In this document: positions 1-8,320 of the stretch, one piece after another
How the letters are laid out: each line of letters opens with the position of its first letter
Position numbering within the stretch: the first letter of the stretch is position 1
Assembly: GCA_963718695.1 (NCBI GenBank)
Contig: OY970371.1
Location: forward strand, 1,054,001 to 1,118,000
Reading direction: 5' to 3'
DNA from: Manganitrophus sp963718695
Lineage (GTDB): Bacteria; Nitrospirota; Nitrospiria; SBBL01; Manganitrophaceae
Length of the DNA stretch: 64,000 nt
The notes under the pieces: generated by a model
Databases searched by the model: none
Told to the model about the DNA's origin: nothing
Seen by the model: only the letters and a program-made list of their open reading frames with translations
Translations under genes and position numbers: made by a program

Positions 1-1
1 A

Positions 2-985
2 AAACCGGAGGACGTTGTTCCGGAAAATAAAACCAAACCGGCGATCTGGATCGGCGAGCGGGTGGCGGTCCAATTCGAAGGGAATCGGCTGGAGCTGAGT
101 CATCTCGATAAGGGCTTCTGGCCGAAACAGGGATACACGAAGGCCGACCTGATTGAATATTACACGAAGGTCGGCTCCTTTCTTCTTCCTCATTTAAGAG
201 ATCGGCCGCTGACGTTGATCCGCTTTCCCGATGGGATCGAGGGGGAGTCGTTTTATCAAAAAGATTGGAAGGAGGCGGCCCCGTCGTGGGTAAAGCGGGT
301 GATGATTGAAACCGGCGAGGAGACTGAAAGGAGGATGATCGTCTGCAACAATGCCTCCACCCTCGTCTGGCTCGCCAATCTCGGAAATGTCGAACTCCAC
401 CCCTCTTACAGCCGCGTCGATCCGGAAGGGATTCTCGCGCCGCCCGATTTCATTGTCTTCGATATCGATCCGCCAAAAAGCGAGGGAAAAGAGCGGGTGG
501 ACTGGGAACGATTCGAGCAAGCGGCCGAGGCCGCTCTTTGGTTGAATCGTCTTCTCACAGAGATGGGAATGCAGTCCTATCTGAAGACCACCGGAAAATC
601 GGGGCTCCATGTTTTTGTCCCGATCATCCCGATTTATAGCTACACCCAAACGCGCCGGTTTGCCCGGGCCATGGCCGAGCAACTGCAAGCCGATCATCCC
701 AAAGAGATCACGACCGCCTGGCAGAAGGAGCAACGGGGAAAAAAGGTGTTGATCGATTTTAACCAGAATGCGGCCGGTAAAACCCTCGCTTCCATCTATT
801 CGCTTCGCGCGGTGCCGGAGGCGACCGTCTCATTTCCGATCACGTGGAAAGCGCTCTCGAAGGCCTCTCCTCTCAATTATACGATGGAGTCGGTGCCCGA
901 ATTGCTGAAGAAATCGGGCGACCTCTGGGAAGGAATTCTCAAATCGGCGCAAGATCCGATGGAGGCTTTAAAGAAGCTTCAATAA
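2..985 (+). CDS. ligD: LigD polymerase domain (5' truncated by window edge)
   Basis: This is the polymerase (primase-like) part of bacterial non-homologous end-joining protein LigD, which fills in and processes DNA ends together with Ku. The reading frame is open to the first base of the window, so the real start lies upstream; a GTG at 62 is only an internal candidate. Family marks in order are an LDKGFWP segment near the visible N-terminus, a DIDPP metal-binding motif (about codon 150 of the visible part), KTTGKSGLHVFVP, and a late IDFNQN...SLRA segment that matches the archaeo-eukaryotic-primase fold of LigD. No ATP-ligase KxDG domain is seen in the visible part; it may lie upstream or in another gene. 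The ku gene follows after 16 bases, which fits a ligD-ku operon. The family call is firm; the domain make-up upstream is unknown. Confidence 0.9.
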   Translation, partial: KPEDVVPENKTKPAIWIGERVAVQFEGNRLELSHLDKGFWPKQGYTKADLIEYYTKVGSFLLPHLRDRPLTLIRFPDGIEGESFYQKDWKEAAPSWVKRVMIETGEETERRMIVCNNASTLVWLANLGNVELHPSYSRVDPEGILAPPDFIVFDIDPPKSEGKERVDWERFEQAAEAALWLNRLLTEMGMQSYLKTTGKSGLHVFVPIIPIYSYTQTRRFARAMAEQLQADHPKEITTAWQKEQRGKKVLIDFNQNAAGKTLASIYSLRAVPEATVSFPITWKALSKASPLNYTMESVPELLKKSGDLWEGILKSAQDPMEALKKLQ

Positions 986-1001
986 CCAAGGAGTCATCAC
1001 G

Positions 1002-1820
1002 ATGGCATTTCGCTCATTTTGGAAAGGTTCGATCACGTTCGGCCTGGTGAACATTCCCGTTCGGCTTTACACCGCCACGGAGGATCGGCCCTTAAAATTT
1101 CATTATCTCCATAAGGAATGTAATACCCGGATTCAATACCGTAAATATTGCCCGAACTGCAAAAAGGAGATCGCTCAAGAAGAGATCGTCCGAGGCTATC
1201 CGTATTCGAAAGAACAGTTTGTTCTGCTGGATGAAAAGGATTTTGAGAAAGCGGCGGAACAACTGGAGAGAACGATTGAGATTCTCAATTTTGTTCATAT
1301 TCAGGAAATCGATCCGGTCTATTACGACCGGGCCTATTACGCCGTTCCGGAAGAGGGGAGCGCCAAAGCCTATACCCTCCTTCGGGAGGCGATGAAGAAG
1401 ATGGATCTCGCCGCGCTCGGTCGGATCGCGCTGCGGCAGAAGGGACATCTGGCCCTTCTGCGGCCGATCGGAGATGCGATTGGATTGGAGACCCTTTATT
1501 ACCCGGAATCGGTCCGGACGGTTGAAACCCTTTCGAAAGAGCTTCCGAAGAAGGTCGAATTGAAGCCGAAGGAGCTGGAGATGGCGGTCGAATTGATGAA
1601 GCAGCTCTCCGTGCCTTTTGATCCGGAAGCCTATCACGACACCCATCGGGAACAGCTCTTGGAAATCATTCATGACAAGATTGAGGGGAGGGAGGTGACG
1701 ATCTCGAAGCAGGCTGAAGCCCCCCTCATCGATCTGGCCGAGGCGCTCAAGGCGAGCCTAAAACGAACAAGAGAAAAAGCAAAGGGTAAAAGGAAAGCGG
1801 AATTGCCACAGGCAGGATAA
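1002..1820 (+). CDS. ku: Non-homologous end-joining protein Ku
   Basis: The 272-residue product is a bacterial Ku, which forms a homodimeric ring on double-strand DNA ends and recruits LigD. It starts with the family-typical MAFRSFWKGSITFGLVNIPV segment and continues through the Ku core with a VRGYPYSKEQFVLL segment. Near residues 38-55 it has three cysteines (C, then CPNC) resembling the zinc-ribbon vestige seen in some bacterial Ku proteins. The C-terminal tail is rich in Lys and Arg, as is common in bacterial Ku where it helps DNA and LigD binding. The start is supported by an AAGGAG about 8 bases upstream. It lies directly behind ligD, so the two are very likely co-transcribed. Length matches the family. 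Confidence 0.96.
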   Translation: MAFRSFWKGSITFGLVNIPVRLYTATEDRPLKFHYLHKECNTRIQYRKYCPNCKKEIAQEEIVRGYPYSKEQFVLLDEKDFEKAAEQLERTIEILNFVHIQEIDPVYYDRAYYAVPEEGSAKAYTLLREAMKKMDLAALGRIALRQKGHLALLRPIGDAIGLETLYYPESVRTVETLSKELPKKVELKPKELEMAVELMKQLSVPFDPEAYHDTHREQLLEIIHDKIEGREVTISKQAEAPLIDLAEALKASLKRTREKAKGKRKAELPQAG

Positions 1821-1894
1821 AGGAGACCCATATCACTGGATTGTATCAAAGGGGCGTTTTCAGTACCATAGAAGTATAGAAAAGGAGGAATGAA

Positions 1895-2479
1895 ATGAAA
1901 GAACAAAGAGCTAAGAACAAGAGAGGAAAAACCTCAAAGAAAAAGAAGTCTGCCGAGAGCAACCCATCCGGCTGGATCGGCCAACTTCTGCGCACGGTGA
2001 GAGAAGAGATTCGGTCGACCTTCAACCCGGAAGGGAAGATGAAAGCCACCACCCTTCTTAAAGAAGATCACGACAAAGTCATCGGCCTCGTCCAGCAATT
2101 AAAATCGGCCCGGAAAAATAAGATGGCGCTGGTCAGCGAAATTGAAAAAGAGATCCAAATACATAGCCAATGCGAGGAGACGATCTTCTATCCGGAGATG
2201 AGGAAGGTGGACAGTGCGCTGATTGCGGAGTCGCTTGAAGAGCACCACCAGGTCGATCTGATCCTTGCCGAATTAAAAGCGATGACGGGAAAAGAGGGAG
2301 AGTCCTTTGACGTCAAGGTGACGGTTTTGGAAGAGACTTTAAAGCATCATATGGAAGAAGAGGAAGGGGAGATGTTCCCCAAGGCGGAGAAGGAATTAAG
2401 AGACCAACTGGAAGAACTCGGGGCGGAGATAGAATACTTTAAGGGAGCGTTGGCCGCACAAGAAAGAGAAGCAGCATAA
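1895..2479 (+). CDS. Hemerythrin HHE domain protein
   Basis: This 194-residue protein has a basic Lys-rich N-terminal tail (about the first 30 residues) and then a hemerythrin-like four-helix domain. Candidate metal ligands are spaced as in the HHE family: LLKEDHD, IHSQCEETIFYPEM, LEEHHQVD and LKHHMEEEEGEMFP. Hemerythrin-like domains bind a non-haem diiron centre and sense or carry O2, or react with oxidants. A strong AAAGGAGG ribosome site 6-7 bases before the ATG supports the start. It sits 74 bases behind ku. A role in oxidative or DNA-damage stress is inferred only from this neighbourhood. Confidence 0.85.
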   Translation: MKEQRAKNKRGKTSKKKKSAESNPSGWIGQLLRTVREEIRSTFNPEGKMKATTLLKEDHDKVIGLVQQLKSARKNKMALVSEIEKEIQIHSQCEETIFYPEMRKVDSALIAESLEEHHQVDLILAELKAMTGKEGESFDVKVTVLEETLKHHMEEEEGEMFPKAEKELRDQLEELGAEIEYFKGALAAQEREAA

Positions 2480-2556
2480 CACGCGCTGGGAAAAGCAGCA
2501 GGGCGGCGGCGCAAGCGTCCTGTTTCAATCGCATTATTTGAAGGGGGGTGGAAGGG

Positions 2557-3177
2557 ATGCCGGCTCGGAACCCCGATCTGCACGGCAATGTTCCCGACAA
2601 GGCGGAGGTCGCCTTGCTGCTGATCGACGTGATCAACGACCTGGAGTTTAAAGAGGGGCGTGCGCTTCTCAAACGGGCATTGCGGGTCGCCGAAAAGATT
2701 GCGCACCTGAAGAAGCGGGCGAAGCGGGCGAATGTTCCCGTCGTTTATGTCAATGACAACTTCGGAAAGTGGCGGTCGGACTTCAAAAAACTGGTGGCCC
2801 ACTGTCTCGACGATGACGTTTGCGGAAGACCGCTGGTCCAGACGTTAAAGCCGGAGCCGGACGATTACTTTGTATTAAAGCCGAAGAACTCGGGCTTCTA
2901 CTCGACGACGCTCGCCGTCCTTCTCAATTATCTCAATGTGAAAACCTTGATTCTCACCGGCATCACGGGGGACAACTGCGTCCTCTTTACCGCGAACGAT
3001 GCTTATCTTCGCGATTATTATCTGATCATTCCCTCCGACTGCGTGACCTCCCACAGCGAAGCCGAAAACCGGCAGGCGCTTCAAATGATGAAGCGCCTGC
3101 TAAAAGCGGATATCCGGCCTTCAAACAAAATCCGCTTCCCTCATGCCGCTCGTGCCCGAAGGGGTAAAGAGCAGTGA
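2557..3177 (+). CDS. Isochorismatase-family cysteine hydrolase
   Basis: The 206-residue product belongs to the isochorismatase/nicotinamidase-like hydrolase superfamily. The expected Asp-Lys-Cys triad is visible as LLLIDVIND (Asp), LKPKNSGFYST (Lys) and GITGDNCVLFTANDA (Cys), with a cis-peptide-type GITGD turn before the Cys. The substrate cannot be told; members act on nicotinamide, isochorismate, ureidoacrylate or similar small amides and ethers. I prefer the ATG at 2557 over the in-frame GTG at 2548 because an AAGGGGGG element lies about 8 bases before the ATG. It follows the hemerythrin gene by 77 bases on the same strand. Confidence 0.85.
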   Translation: MPARNPDLHGNVPDKAEVALLLIDVINDLEFKEGRALLKRALRVAEKIAHLKKRAKRANVPVVYVNDNFGKWRSDFKKLVAHCLDDDVCGRPLVQTLKPEPDDYFVLKPKNSGFYSTTLAVLLNYLNVKTLILTGITGDNCVLFTANDAYLRDYYLIIPSDCVTSHSEAENRQALQMMKRLLKADIRPSNKIRFPHAARARRGKEQ

Positions 3178-3184
3178 AAATTGG

Positions 3185-3203
3185 CATGAGGACGGTCCTC
3201 ATG
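3185..3203. repeat. Perfect 9-bp inverted repeat
   Basis: CATGAGGAC, one G, then GTCCTCATG, just after the isochorismatase gene. As RNA it would give a 7-bp stem with a 5-base loop, but no T-run follows, so a terminator role is not supported. A protein-binding operator is possible. No function is assigned. Confidence 0.4.
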
Positions 3204-3229
3204 GTCTGCGTGTTTAACTGCCACGGAAA

Positions 3230-3258
3230 TTGATTTATTATTTAAATGAGAATAGAAT
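3230..3258 (+). promoter_or_regulatory. Candidate sigma-70 promoter for the bd-like oxidase gene
   Basis: TTGATT and TAGAAT are separated by exactly 17 bases and lie about 53 bases before the ATG of the oxidase-like gene. Both boxes are close to consensus and no better pair is seen in this 133-base gap. Confidence 0.5.
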
Positions 3259-3310
3259 ATGCAATGACGCTCGTCCGGTATGGGTCGCTTGATCGTTCGG
3301 AGAGATCGAC

Positions 3311-5224
3311 ATGGAAAAAAGCGGATTCTCTGATTTTCAGGAAGCGCCCCGTTCTCGTTGGTCTGTTCTCCTTCTGCTGGCCCTTTTTCTCACTGTTGTC
3401 CTCCCGTCGGATTCGGACGGCCAGTCCGCTGTTCAGCCGTCCTCTCCTCCGCTTCAAAAAGAAACCTCCCAAGACGTTTATTTCAAATCGGATGGGGTGA
3501 TTTCCGGCCCGTCGGCGCCACGCCTGAGAGAAACAGATTATCTCTATTTCGTTCCACTTCCGCAGCTCGGAGGAAATCGGATCCTCGTCTGGATGATGGC
3601 CCAAACGCATCTCTATTTCGGTGGATTTACTTTAGGCACATTATTTTTGGTGGTGATTTTTGAGCTGAGGGGAGTCTGCTCGCGAAAAAATAAGACCCGG
3701 CAGAAGTATGATCAGATGGCCCATGAGATGCTCCGAGCCGTTTTATTGGCGCTTTCCCTGACCGCGATCACCGGCGGGTTCTTTTTATTTGGTCTGTTGG
3801 CTTTTTATCCGGAGCTTCTCAGATATTTGGCGACGATCTTCCGACCTTTGCTTCTGATCTATGCTCTTTTGTTCATCCTTCTCAGTGGTACGACCGCCCT
3901 TTATGAATATGCGTGGCAACGAATGCCATCGGGTATCGCCAAATGGGGCCACTTCTCCATCGGAGTTCTTGTTAACGTTTTGGGTTTGACGCTCTTACTC
4001 GTTGCGAATGGCTGGAGCAGTTTTATGAGTTCTCCTTCCGGGGTCGATGAGGCGGGCCGCTTTCTGGGGAACAGCTGGAATGTTCTGAACAATCCATTAT
4101 GGATAACGTCCAGTGTGCATCGTTTCTTCGGAAATATCGTATTGGGTGCTGCCGTGATAACGGCCTATGCGGCGGTCAAGTCCCTGGCATCGAGGTCGGT
4201 CGAACATCGAAGCTGGTATGAATGGATGAGCCATGTTTCTCTACTGGCAATGATCGCCGCCCTCTGCACCCTTCCGGCGGGAGGGTACTGGATGATGCGG
4301 GCTACGTATGGCTATCGGCAGCAGATGGGGATCACCCTTCTCGGGGGATTGTTGGCATGGGTTGGGATGCTTCTTGTCATTTTACTGGGGGGCCTCTTTA
4401 TCGCGATCAACTACTATCTCTGGCTGCGGATCGATTCGACCGGAGAGCGCCGATTCAATAGACAAGCAAAGTACCTGCTTCTTATCCTAGGGGTCTGCTT
4501 TCTCATTTACGTCACGCCGCATACCCTTGTAATGACCCCGGCGGAGTTGAAGGCGATGGGAGGGGCGCAGCACCCGGTCACCGGCAATTATGGAGTGGAG
4601 TCGTCGAAACAGCCTGCCATCAACATCATGATCATTGTAACAATCTGGTCTCTCCTTTCGTTTTGGAGGTCACGCTCTCGGAGATCGAAGCCGAGAGCAG
4701 CGGAGATCGCTTTGATCACTCTCTTTGCAGCTGGGGTAGCCAACATCGTTATACTTGGAACGTACGGGTATTTTATTCCCGCCAATGCGCGAATCGGTCT
4801 CCAGATTCCGATGGTCATGACAACATTGAGCATTGCTTTGTTCGGATCGATTCTCAGCCATGCCATGGTCAGAAAGGAAGAGAAGATCGACCGGCCGATC
4901 TGGGGCCATCTTCCCAACAGGGGGCATTACGCCCTCCTTTTTATTGCGGTCACGGTCACATGGATCATGGGAGTCGGAGGGTATCGGAGATCGGCGGTGA
5001 GACTCCACTGGCATATCAATGAAATTTTGCGCGATTCTTCCCCTTGGGCCTTCACGCCGCCCTTGGCTCAGGTCGGCTTGGTGATCACGGCAAACGTCCT
5101 CCTTTTCTGGAGCGCGCTCCTTGTTCTCTTTTGGTTAGTCGGTCTCAAGAGGAATTCTCAGTCCGAGAATCAAAAGGAGGACAAAATAAAGTTAGGGCAA
5201 GAGTTCGCTGAAATGTCGGAGTGA
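3311..5224 (+). CDS. Cytochrome bd-like oxidase subunit I
   Basis: The 637-residue protein has an N-terminal hydrophobic segment and about 13 further membrane spans, more than the 9 of classical CydA. Three features align with CydA by eye: a helix with QTHLYFGGFTLG (His100, like the haem-ligand His19 helix), LLLVANGWSSFMSSPSG (like the ANGWMQNPVG loop), and SSVHRFFGNIVLGA (His270, like the His186 haem b558 helix). A late GYRRSAVRLHWHI segment may correspond to the CydA GRQPW region. Enzymes of this family reduce O2 with quinol or, in bd-like forms of nitrite oxidisers, with unknown donors. No CydB-like subunit and no CxxCH motif is present nearby. It is a stand-alone gene whose 3' end overlaps the convergent nucleotidase gene by about 30 bases. 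Confidence 0.7.
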   Translation: MEKSGFSDFQEAPRSRWSVLLLLALFLTVVLPSDSDGQSAVQPSSPPLQKETSQDVYFKSDGVISGPSAPRLRETDYLYFVPLPQLGGNRILVWMMAQTHLYFGGFTLGTLFLVVIFELRGVCSRKNKTRQKYDQMAHEMLRAVLLALSLTAITGGFFLFGLLAFYPELLRYLATIFRPLLLIYALLFILLSGTTALYEYAWQRMPSGIAKWGHFSIGVLVNVLGLTLLLVANGWSSFMSSPSGVDEAGRFLGNSWNVLNNPLWITSSVHRFFGNIVLGAAVITAYAAVKSLASRSVEHRSWYEWMSHVSLLAMIAALCTLPAGGYWMMRATYGYRQQMGITLLGGLLAWVGMLLVILLGGLFIAINYYLWLRIDSTGERRFNRQAKYLLLILGVCFLIYVTPHTLVMTPAELKAMGGAQHPVTGNYGVESSKQPAINIMIIVTIWSLLSFWRSRSRRSKPRAAEIALITLFAAGVANIVILGTYGYFIPANARIGLQIPMVMTTLSIALFGSILSHAMVRKEEKIDRPIWGHLPNRGHYALLFIAVTVTWIMGVGGYRRSAVRLHWHINEILRDSSPWAFTPPLAQVGLVITANVLLFWSALLVLFWLVGLKRNSQSENQKEDKIKLGQEFAEMSE

Positions 5225-5845
5225 GGGGAAGTTTTTGGAGTCGTCGCGGGGGACCCGGCTGCTGGCGTGGGCTTTAAACAAGAGATATTTGATTCCAAAC
5301 GCGTGGGCGGCCAGGAGAACGTCTTCATTATCATCAATAAAGAGCGATCGCTCCTTATCGAATTGGAGCACCCGTTGGGCTCCTCTCCAGAAATGGACTT
5401 CTTCCTTGGGTAAGCCGATATCGCTCGAGCAGAGAATCGTATTAAAATAAGGAATCAACGTCGTCTGAGCAAGCTTGATCTGAACGGTCTTGGGATGGGC
5501 GTTCGTGACCAGAACGGTTTGCTTCTTCTCCCATTGGAGAAATTGAAGAAATGGCTCCACGCCGGGGTGAACCTGCACCCGCCTTGAGATGCTCTCCTTT
5601 AGCGCCACAATGTCGAGCCCAAGCCGCCGAGACCAGTAGTCGATGTCGGTCCAGTTCAACGTTTTTTCTTCGGCGCGATAAGCGGCATAAAGTTGACGCT
5701 TGGCCTCTTCGAGCGGAATCTGTTTTAATCCCGAATATTTCTCCGGGACCAGCTCTTCCCAGAAGTAGTCGTCAAAGTGTTTGTCGAGAAGGGTTCCGTC
5801 CATATCGAGCAGGACGGAATCGATCTCTGTCCATTGAATACGCAT
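5192..5845 (-). CDS. yrfG: HAD hydrolase, GMP/IMP nucleotidase YrfG type
   Basis: The 217-residue protein is a HAD-superfamily phosphatase very like E. coli YrfG, which dephosphorylates purine nucleotides. Motif I is LLDMDGTLLD with the nucleophile and general-acid Asp pair near the N-terminus. Next come the YrfG-specific TLNWTDIDYWSRRLGLD cap segment, motif II VLVTNAHP, motif III lysine in GLPKEE, and motif IV SLFIDDNED. The resemblance to YrfG extends through the cap, so the specific call is favoured over a generic HAD. It is convergent with and slightly overlaps the bd-like oxidase gene. A short GCCCT...AGGGC hairpin lies just upstream of its start (about 5864-5876), with unknown meaning. 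Confidence 0.85.
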   Translation of the reverse strand: MRIQWTEIDSVLLDMDGTLLDKHFDDYFWEELVPEKYSGLKQIPLEEAKRQLYAAYRAEEKTLNWTDIDYWSRRLGLDIVALKESISRRVQVHPGVEPFLQFLQWEKKQTVLVTNAHPKTVQIKLAQTTLIPYFNTILCSSDIGLPKEEVHFWRGAQRVLQFDKERSLFIDDNEDVLLAAHAFGIKYLLFKAHASSRVPRDDSKNFPSLRHFSELLP

Positions 5846-5990
5846 AACGAGCGCAATCCTTGCCCTATCAGGGCGGGGTTAGCGTGCGAATCATAATAAG
5901 CGTTTTCTCATTCGGGTCGAAGAACACCGCCCTGGAGGGGCGAGGGGTCTTCAGTCATCCGGATAGCCTCATTCCTTCGGAGGGGGACCT

Positions 5991-6740
5991 TCAGGAAGGA
6001 CGAATCCCCGCTTCTTTGGCAACGCCTTCTCGGTAGGCGAGCCAGAGCTCTAAAGATCGATGTAGATGATCGTAAACCCTCTTCCGTGAGGCGCGTGAAT
6101 TTGCGTTCTGCAGCACGGTCTGCCAGGCATCCAGCCGGTGACCATGTTCCACCAGATAGTGGGCCCGGATTAAGTCGAGCGCCGAAGGATCGAGTTGATG
6201 ATGACGGACCAAGAAGTGATTTCGGAGGACCTCTTCGATAGGAGGAGAGGCGGGGGGATTCCCGCTGATCTCTTTTCGGTCGTGAATGCTTCCCTCGACG
6301 AAGATGGTGATGACGGCGGTTCCCTCCAGCCAGGAAGGAGAGAGGGTGACTTCATCCAACCAGCGTCGGTAGCGGCGGCTCGCGGGCAAAAGGGCGATGC
6401 GCTCGAAGTGGCTTTCCTGAAATCCAAGCGCATTCATCATTTTCAAGAAGAGCGCCGGGTGGGGTTTCCCAAGGCTCAAGCCGCCGGTCTCTTCTTCATA
6501 TAGATTGGTGGCCAGGGGGCGCCGCGCTTCGGCCGAGGGGGTCTTTGAGTAAAGCCGCCCGAGAAAGATGGGAAAATCACGAACGTACACCGCATATTCT
6601 TGTTGATAATGAGTTTTTAGTTCCGCTTTGCCGGTCTTGGGACCGGAGAAGTGGGTCCACGCCCAATGATTCTTCCTGTCCATCACTGATAGAAGCTGTT
6701 CTTTGAAATTCTCGTCCGTCCAACGATCTTGCCGACCCAA
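5991..6740 (-). CDS. PqqC/TenA-like diiron (heme-oxygenase-fold) protein
   Basis: The 249-residue helical protein resembles the iron-containing redox enzyme family with a heme-oxygenase-like fold (PqqC, CADD and related). Marks are a conserved Glu cluster and His in LYEEETGGLSLGKPHPALF, a central EGTAVITIFVEGS segment, a LVRHHQLD segment and a late HYLVEHGHRLDAW helix, which could supply Glu/His metal ligands. Such proteins carry out diiron- or cofactor-dependent oxidations in cofactor or lipid metabolism, and the substrate here is unknown. It is divergent from the flavin monooxygenase gene with a 124-base shared promoter region, which may mean shared control. The start is preceded on its strand by an AGGAGGAAC-like ribosome site. 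Confidence 0.7.
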   Translation of the reverse strand: MGRQDRWTDENFKEQLLSVMDRKNHWAWTHFSGPKTGKAELKTHYQQEYAVYVRDFPIFLGRLYSKTPSAEARRPLATNLYEEETGGLSLGKPHPALFLKMMNALGFQESHFERIALLPASRRYRRWLDEVTLSPSWLEGTAVITIFVEGSIHDRKEISGNPPASPPIEEVLRNHFLVRHHQLDPSALDLIRAHYLVEHGHRLDAWQTVLQNANSRASRKRVYDHLHRSLELWLAYREGVAKEAGIRPS

Positions 6741-6814
6741 AGTTCCTCCTCTTTAATAATCGATAAGCTTTTAAATCAGTGTATTCAAATATCTTGCGAT
6801 CGTCAAATGGTAAC

Positions 6815-6844
6815 TTGACGGCTTATTGCGGGCTCAAGTAGAGT
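6815..6844 (+). promoter_or_regulatory. Candidate sigma-70 promoter for the flavin monooxygenase gene
   Basis: TTGACG and TAGAGT are separated by 18 bases in the divergent gap between the diiron protein and the monooxygenase. The -10 box ends about 20 bases before the favoured ATG at 6865. Confidence 0.4.
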
Positions 6845-6864
6845 AGGGCCTCATGGAGGGAACC

Positions 6865-8133
6865 ATGGCAGGACCCCAAAAGTGGGATTTGATTATCGTC
6901 GGCAGCGGGGCGGGGGGACTTGTCCTTGCACTCGAACTGGCGAAGAAGGGTCTTCAGGTCGCGATCCTCGATCGGCAGCCGCATCCCGTTTCTCTTCCAA
7001 GAGGGGAGATCATCCAGCCGAACGGCCTCGGTCTGTTGGACCGGCTCGGACTCCTTCCGGAGCTCCTTGGTTTGAACATTTATCAAAATAACCGTGTTGA
7101 TTTTTTCCAAGCAGCGGGGCCGCTTCTTTGTACCATTGATTATCGCGTTCTCCCGCCCCCCCATTCCTACTCTCTGATTCTTCTCCCCCAGGTCGCACAG
7201 GATCTCTTCCTGAAGAGAATGGGACAAAGTTCGAATATCTCTTTTTTATGGGGGACAACCTTCCGGGGCCTCGTTTATGAGGGAGCGCGGCTGGCCGGGG
7301 TCGAGGTGGAAAGGAATGGACAGAGAACGACACTGCGTGCTCCGATGATCGTCGGGGGAGACGGTGCGCGCTCCGCGATTCGGACGGCGCTTCGGATCCG
7401 ACATCGGCTTTATCAGTATCATGATGGTTACCTGACGATGGTGGTTGATCGTCCCGCCGGTTTTCATGGGGAATCGCGTTATTATCTCGGCCGCCGGGCG
7501 ATCTTTGGCGCTTTTCCTGTTTCAAAAGAAAAACTTTATCTCTTTTATATGGTTCCTTCCGGACGTTTGGAACGCGTTCGGGAGCGTCGCTTCGAGCACT
7601 TTAAGGAGGATCTCCTGTCGTTCCATCCTTCCGTGCGTTCTCTATTAGAAGGACCGCTCAGGGCAGTTTCTTCCTGGAATGAGACCTCTTTTATGCCGTG
7701 CTTTCGGGTGCGGTGTCATCGGTGGGTTGCGCAAGGCGCCGCGCTGATCGGGGATGCCGCTCATGCGATGAACCCGCATGTCGCGCAGGGAAGAAATACG
7801 GCGATGGAAGACGGAATTGTTCTTGCGGAGGTTTTGGAGGAGTGTTTCCGGAGGGGAGATTTTTCGGCAGAGTCCCTCTCGGTTTATGAATCGCGCCGCC
7901 GCCCCGCTGTCGAAGCGCTCCAAACGATCGGCGATGAAATGACCTGGCTTTGGAATAGTGGTTCGCCGCCGGTGACCTGGGCCCGAGACAGGATATTCCG
8001 ATCGATTCATCGCAAACAAGATCTCCACGACAAGATATTGATGACGGTCGCTGGATTTAATGAGACCCCCTTTGGTCTGATCGACCGATGGAGAGCGCTC
8101 CATCTATGGGGCGCGCTCCCCAAAGCGCTCTGA
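6865..8133 (+). CDS. FAD-dependent monooxygenase (UbiH/PHBH class)
   Basis: This 422-residue group A flavoprotein has a Rossmann GxGxxG at its N-terminus (IIVGSGAGGLVLALELAKKG), a middle GGDGARSAIR (DG motif, NAD(P)H/FAD contact), and GDAAHAMNPHVAQGRNTAMED (GD motif binding the FAD ribityl). These enzymes hydroxylate aromatic rings, quinone precursors or halogenate-like substrates, and the target is not evident. I place the start at ATG 6865, not 6853, because GGAGGG lies 5 bases before it. It is the last gene before the EPS locus and is transcribed away from the diiron protein. Confidence 0.85.
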   Translation: MAGPQKWDLIIVGSGAGGLVLALELAKKGLQVAILDRQPHPVSLPRGEIIQPNGLGLLDRLGLLPELLGLNIYQNNRVDFFQAAGPLLCTIDYRVLPPPHSYSLILLPQVAQDLFLKRMGQSSNISFLWGTTFRGLVYEGARLAGVEVERNGQRTTLRAPMIVGGDGARSAIRTALRIRHRLYQYHDGYLTMVVDRPAGFHGESRYYLGRRAIFGAFPVSKEKLYLFYMVPSGRLERVRERRFEHFKEDLLSFHPSVRSLLEGPLRAVSSWNETSFMPCFRVRCHRWVAQGAALIGDAAHAMNPHVAQGRNTAMEDGIVLAEVLEECFRRGDFSAESLSVYESRRRPAVEALQTIGDEMTWLWNSGSPPVTWARDRIFRSIHRKQDLHDKILMTVAGFNETPFGLIDRWRALHLWGALPKAL

Positions 8134-8248
8134 GAAGAATCTGGCATAGCCTCTACCCTGTTCGGAACAAGTTGGAAGATGCAGTGCTTCCGCTTTCGTT
8201 CACGGTGAAAAAAGCACATCCTCGATCCTTAAGCAAGGCCTCTCGCAT

Positions 8249-8277
8249 TTGACATTTGCATCCTTCTCGGATACCTT
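8249..8277 (+). promoter_or_regulatory. Possible promoter upstream of the TPR lipoprotein gene
   Basis: A perfect TTGACA is followed after 16-17 bases by a weak ATACCT/TACCTT box, 45 bases before the lipoprotein start. The -35 is good, the -10 poor. Confidence 0.3.
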
Positions 8278-8320
8278 CAAGAGCGATACGAATTGATTGA
8301 TAATCATGGAGAATCGTTCA

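Noticed and set aside
1092..1673. 193-residue minus-strand frame
   Set aside because: Lies wholly antisense to ku and has no family features.
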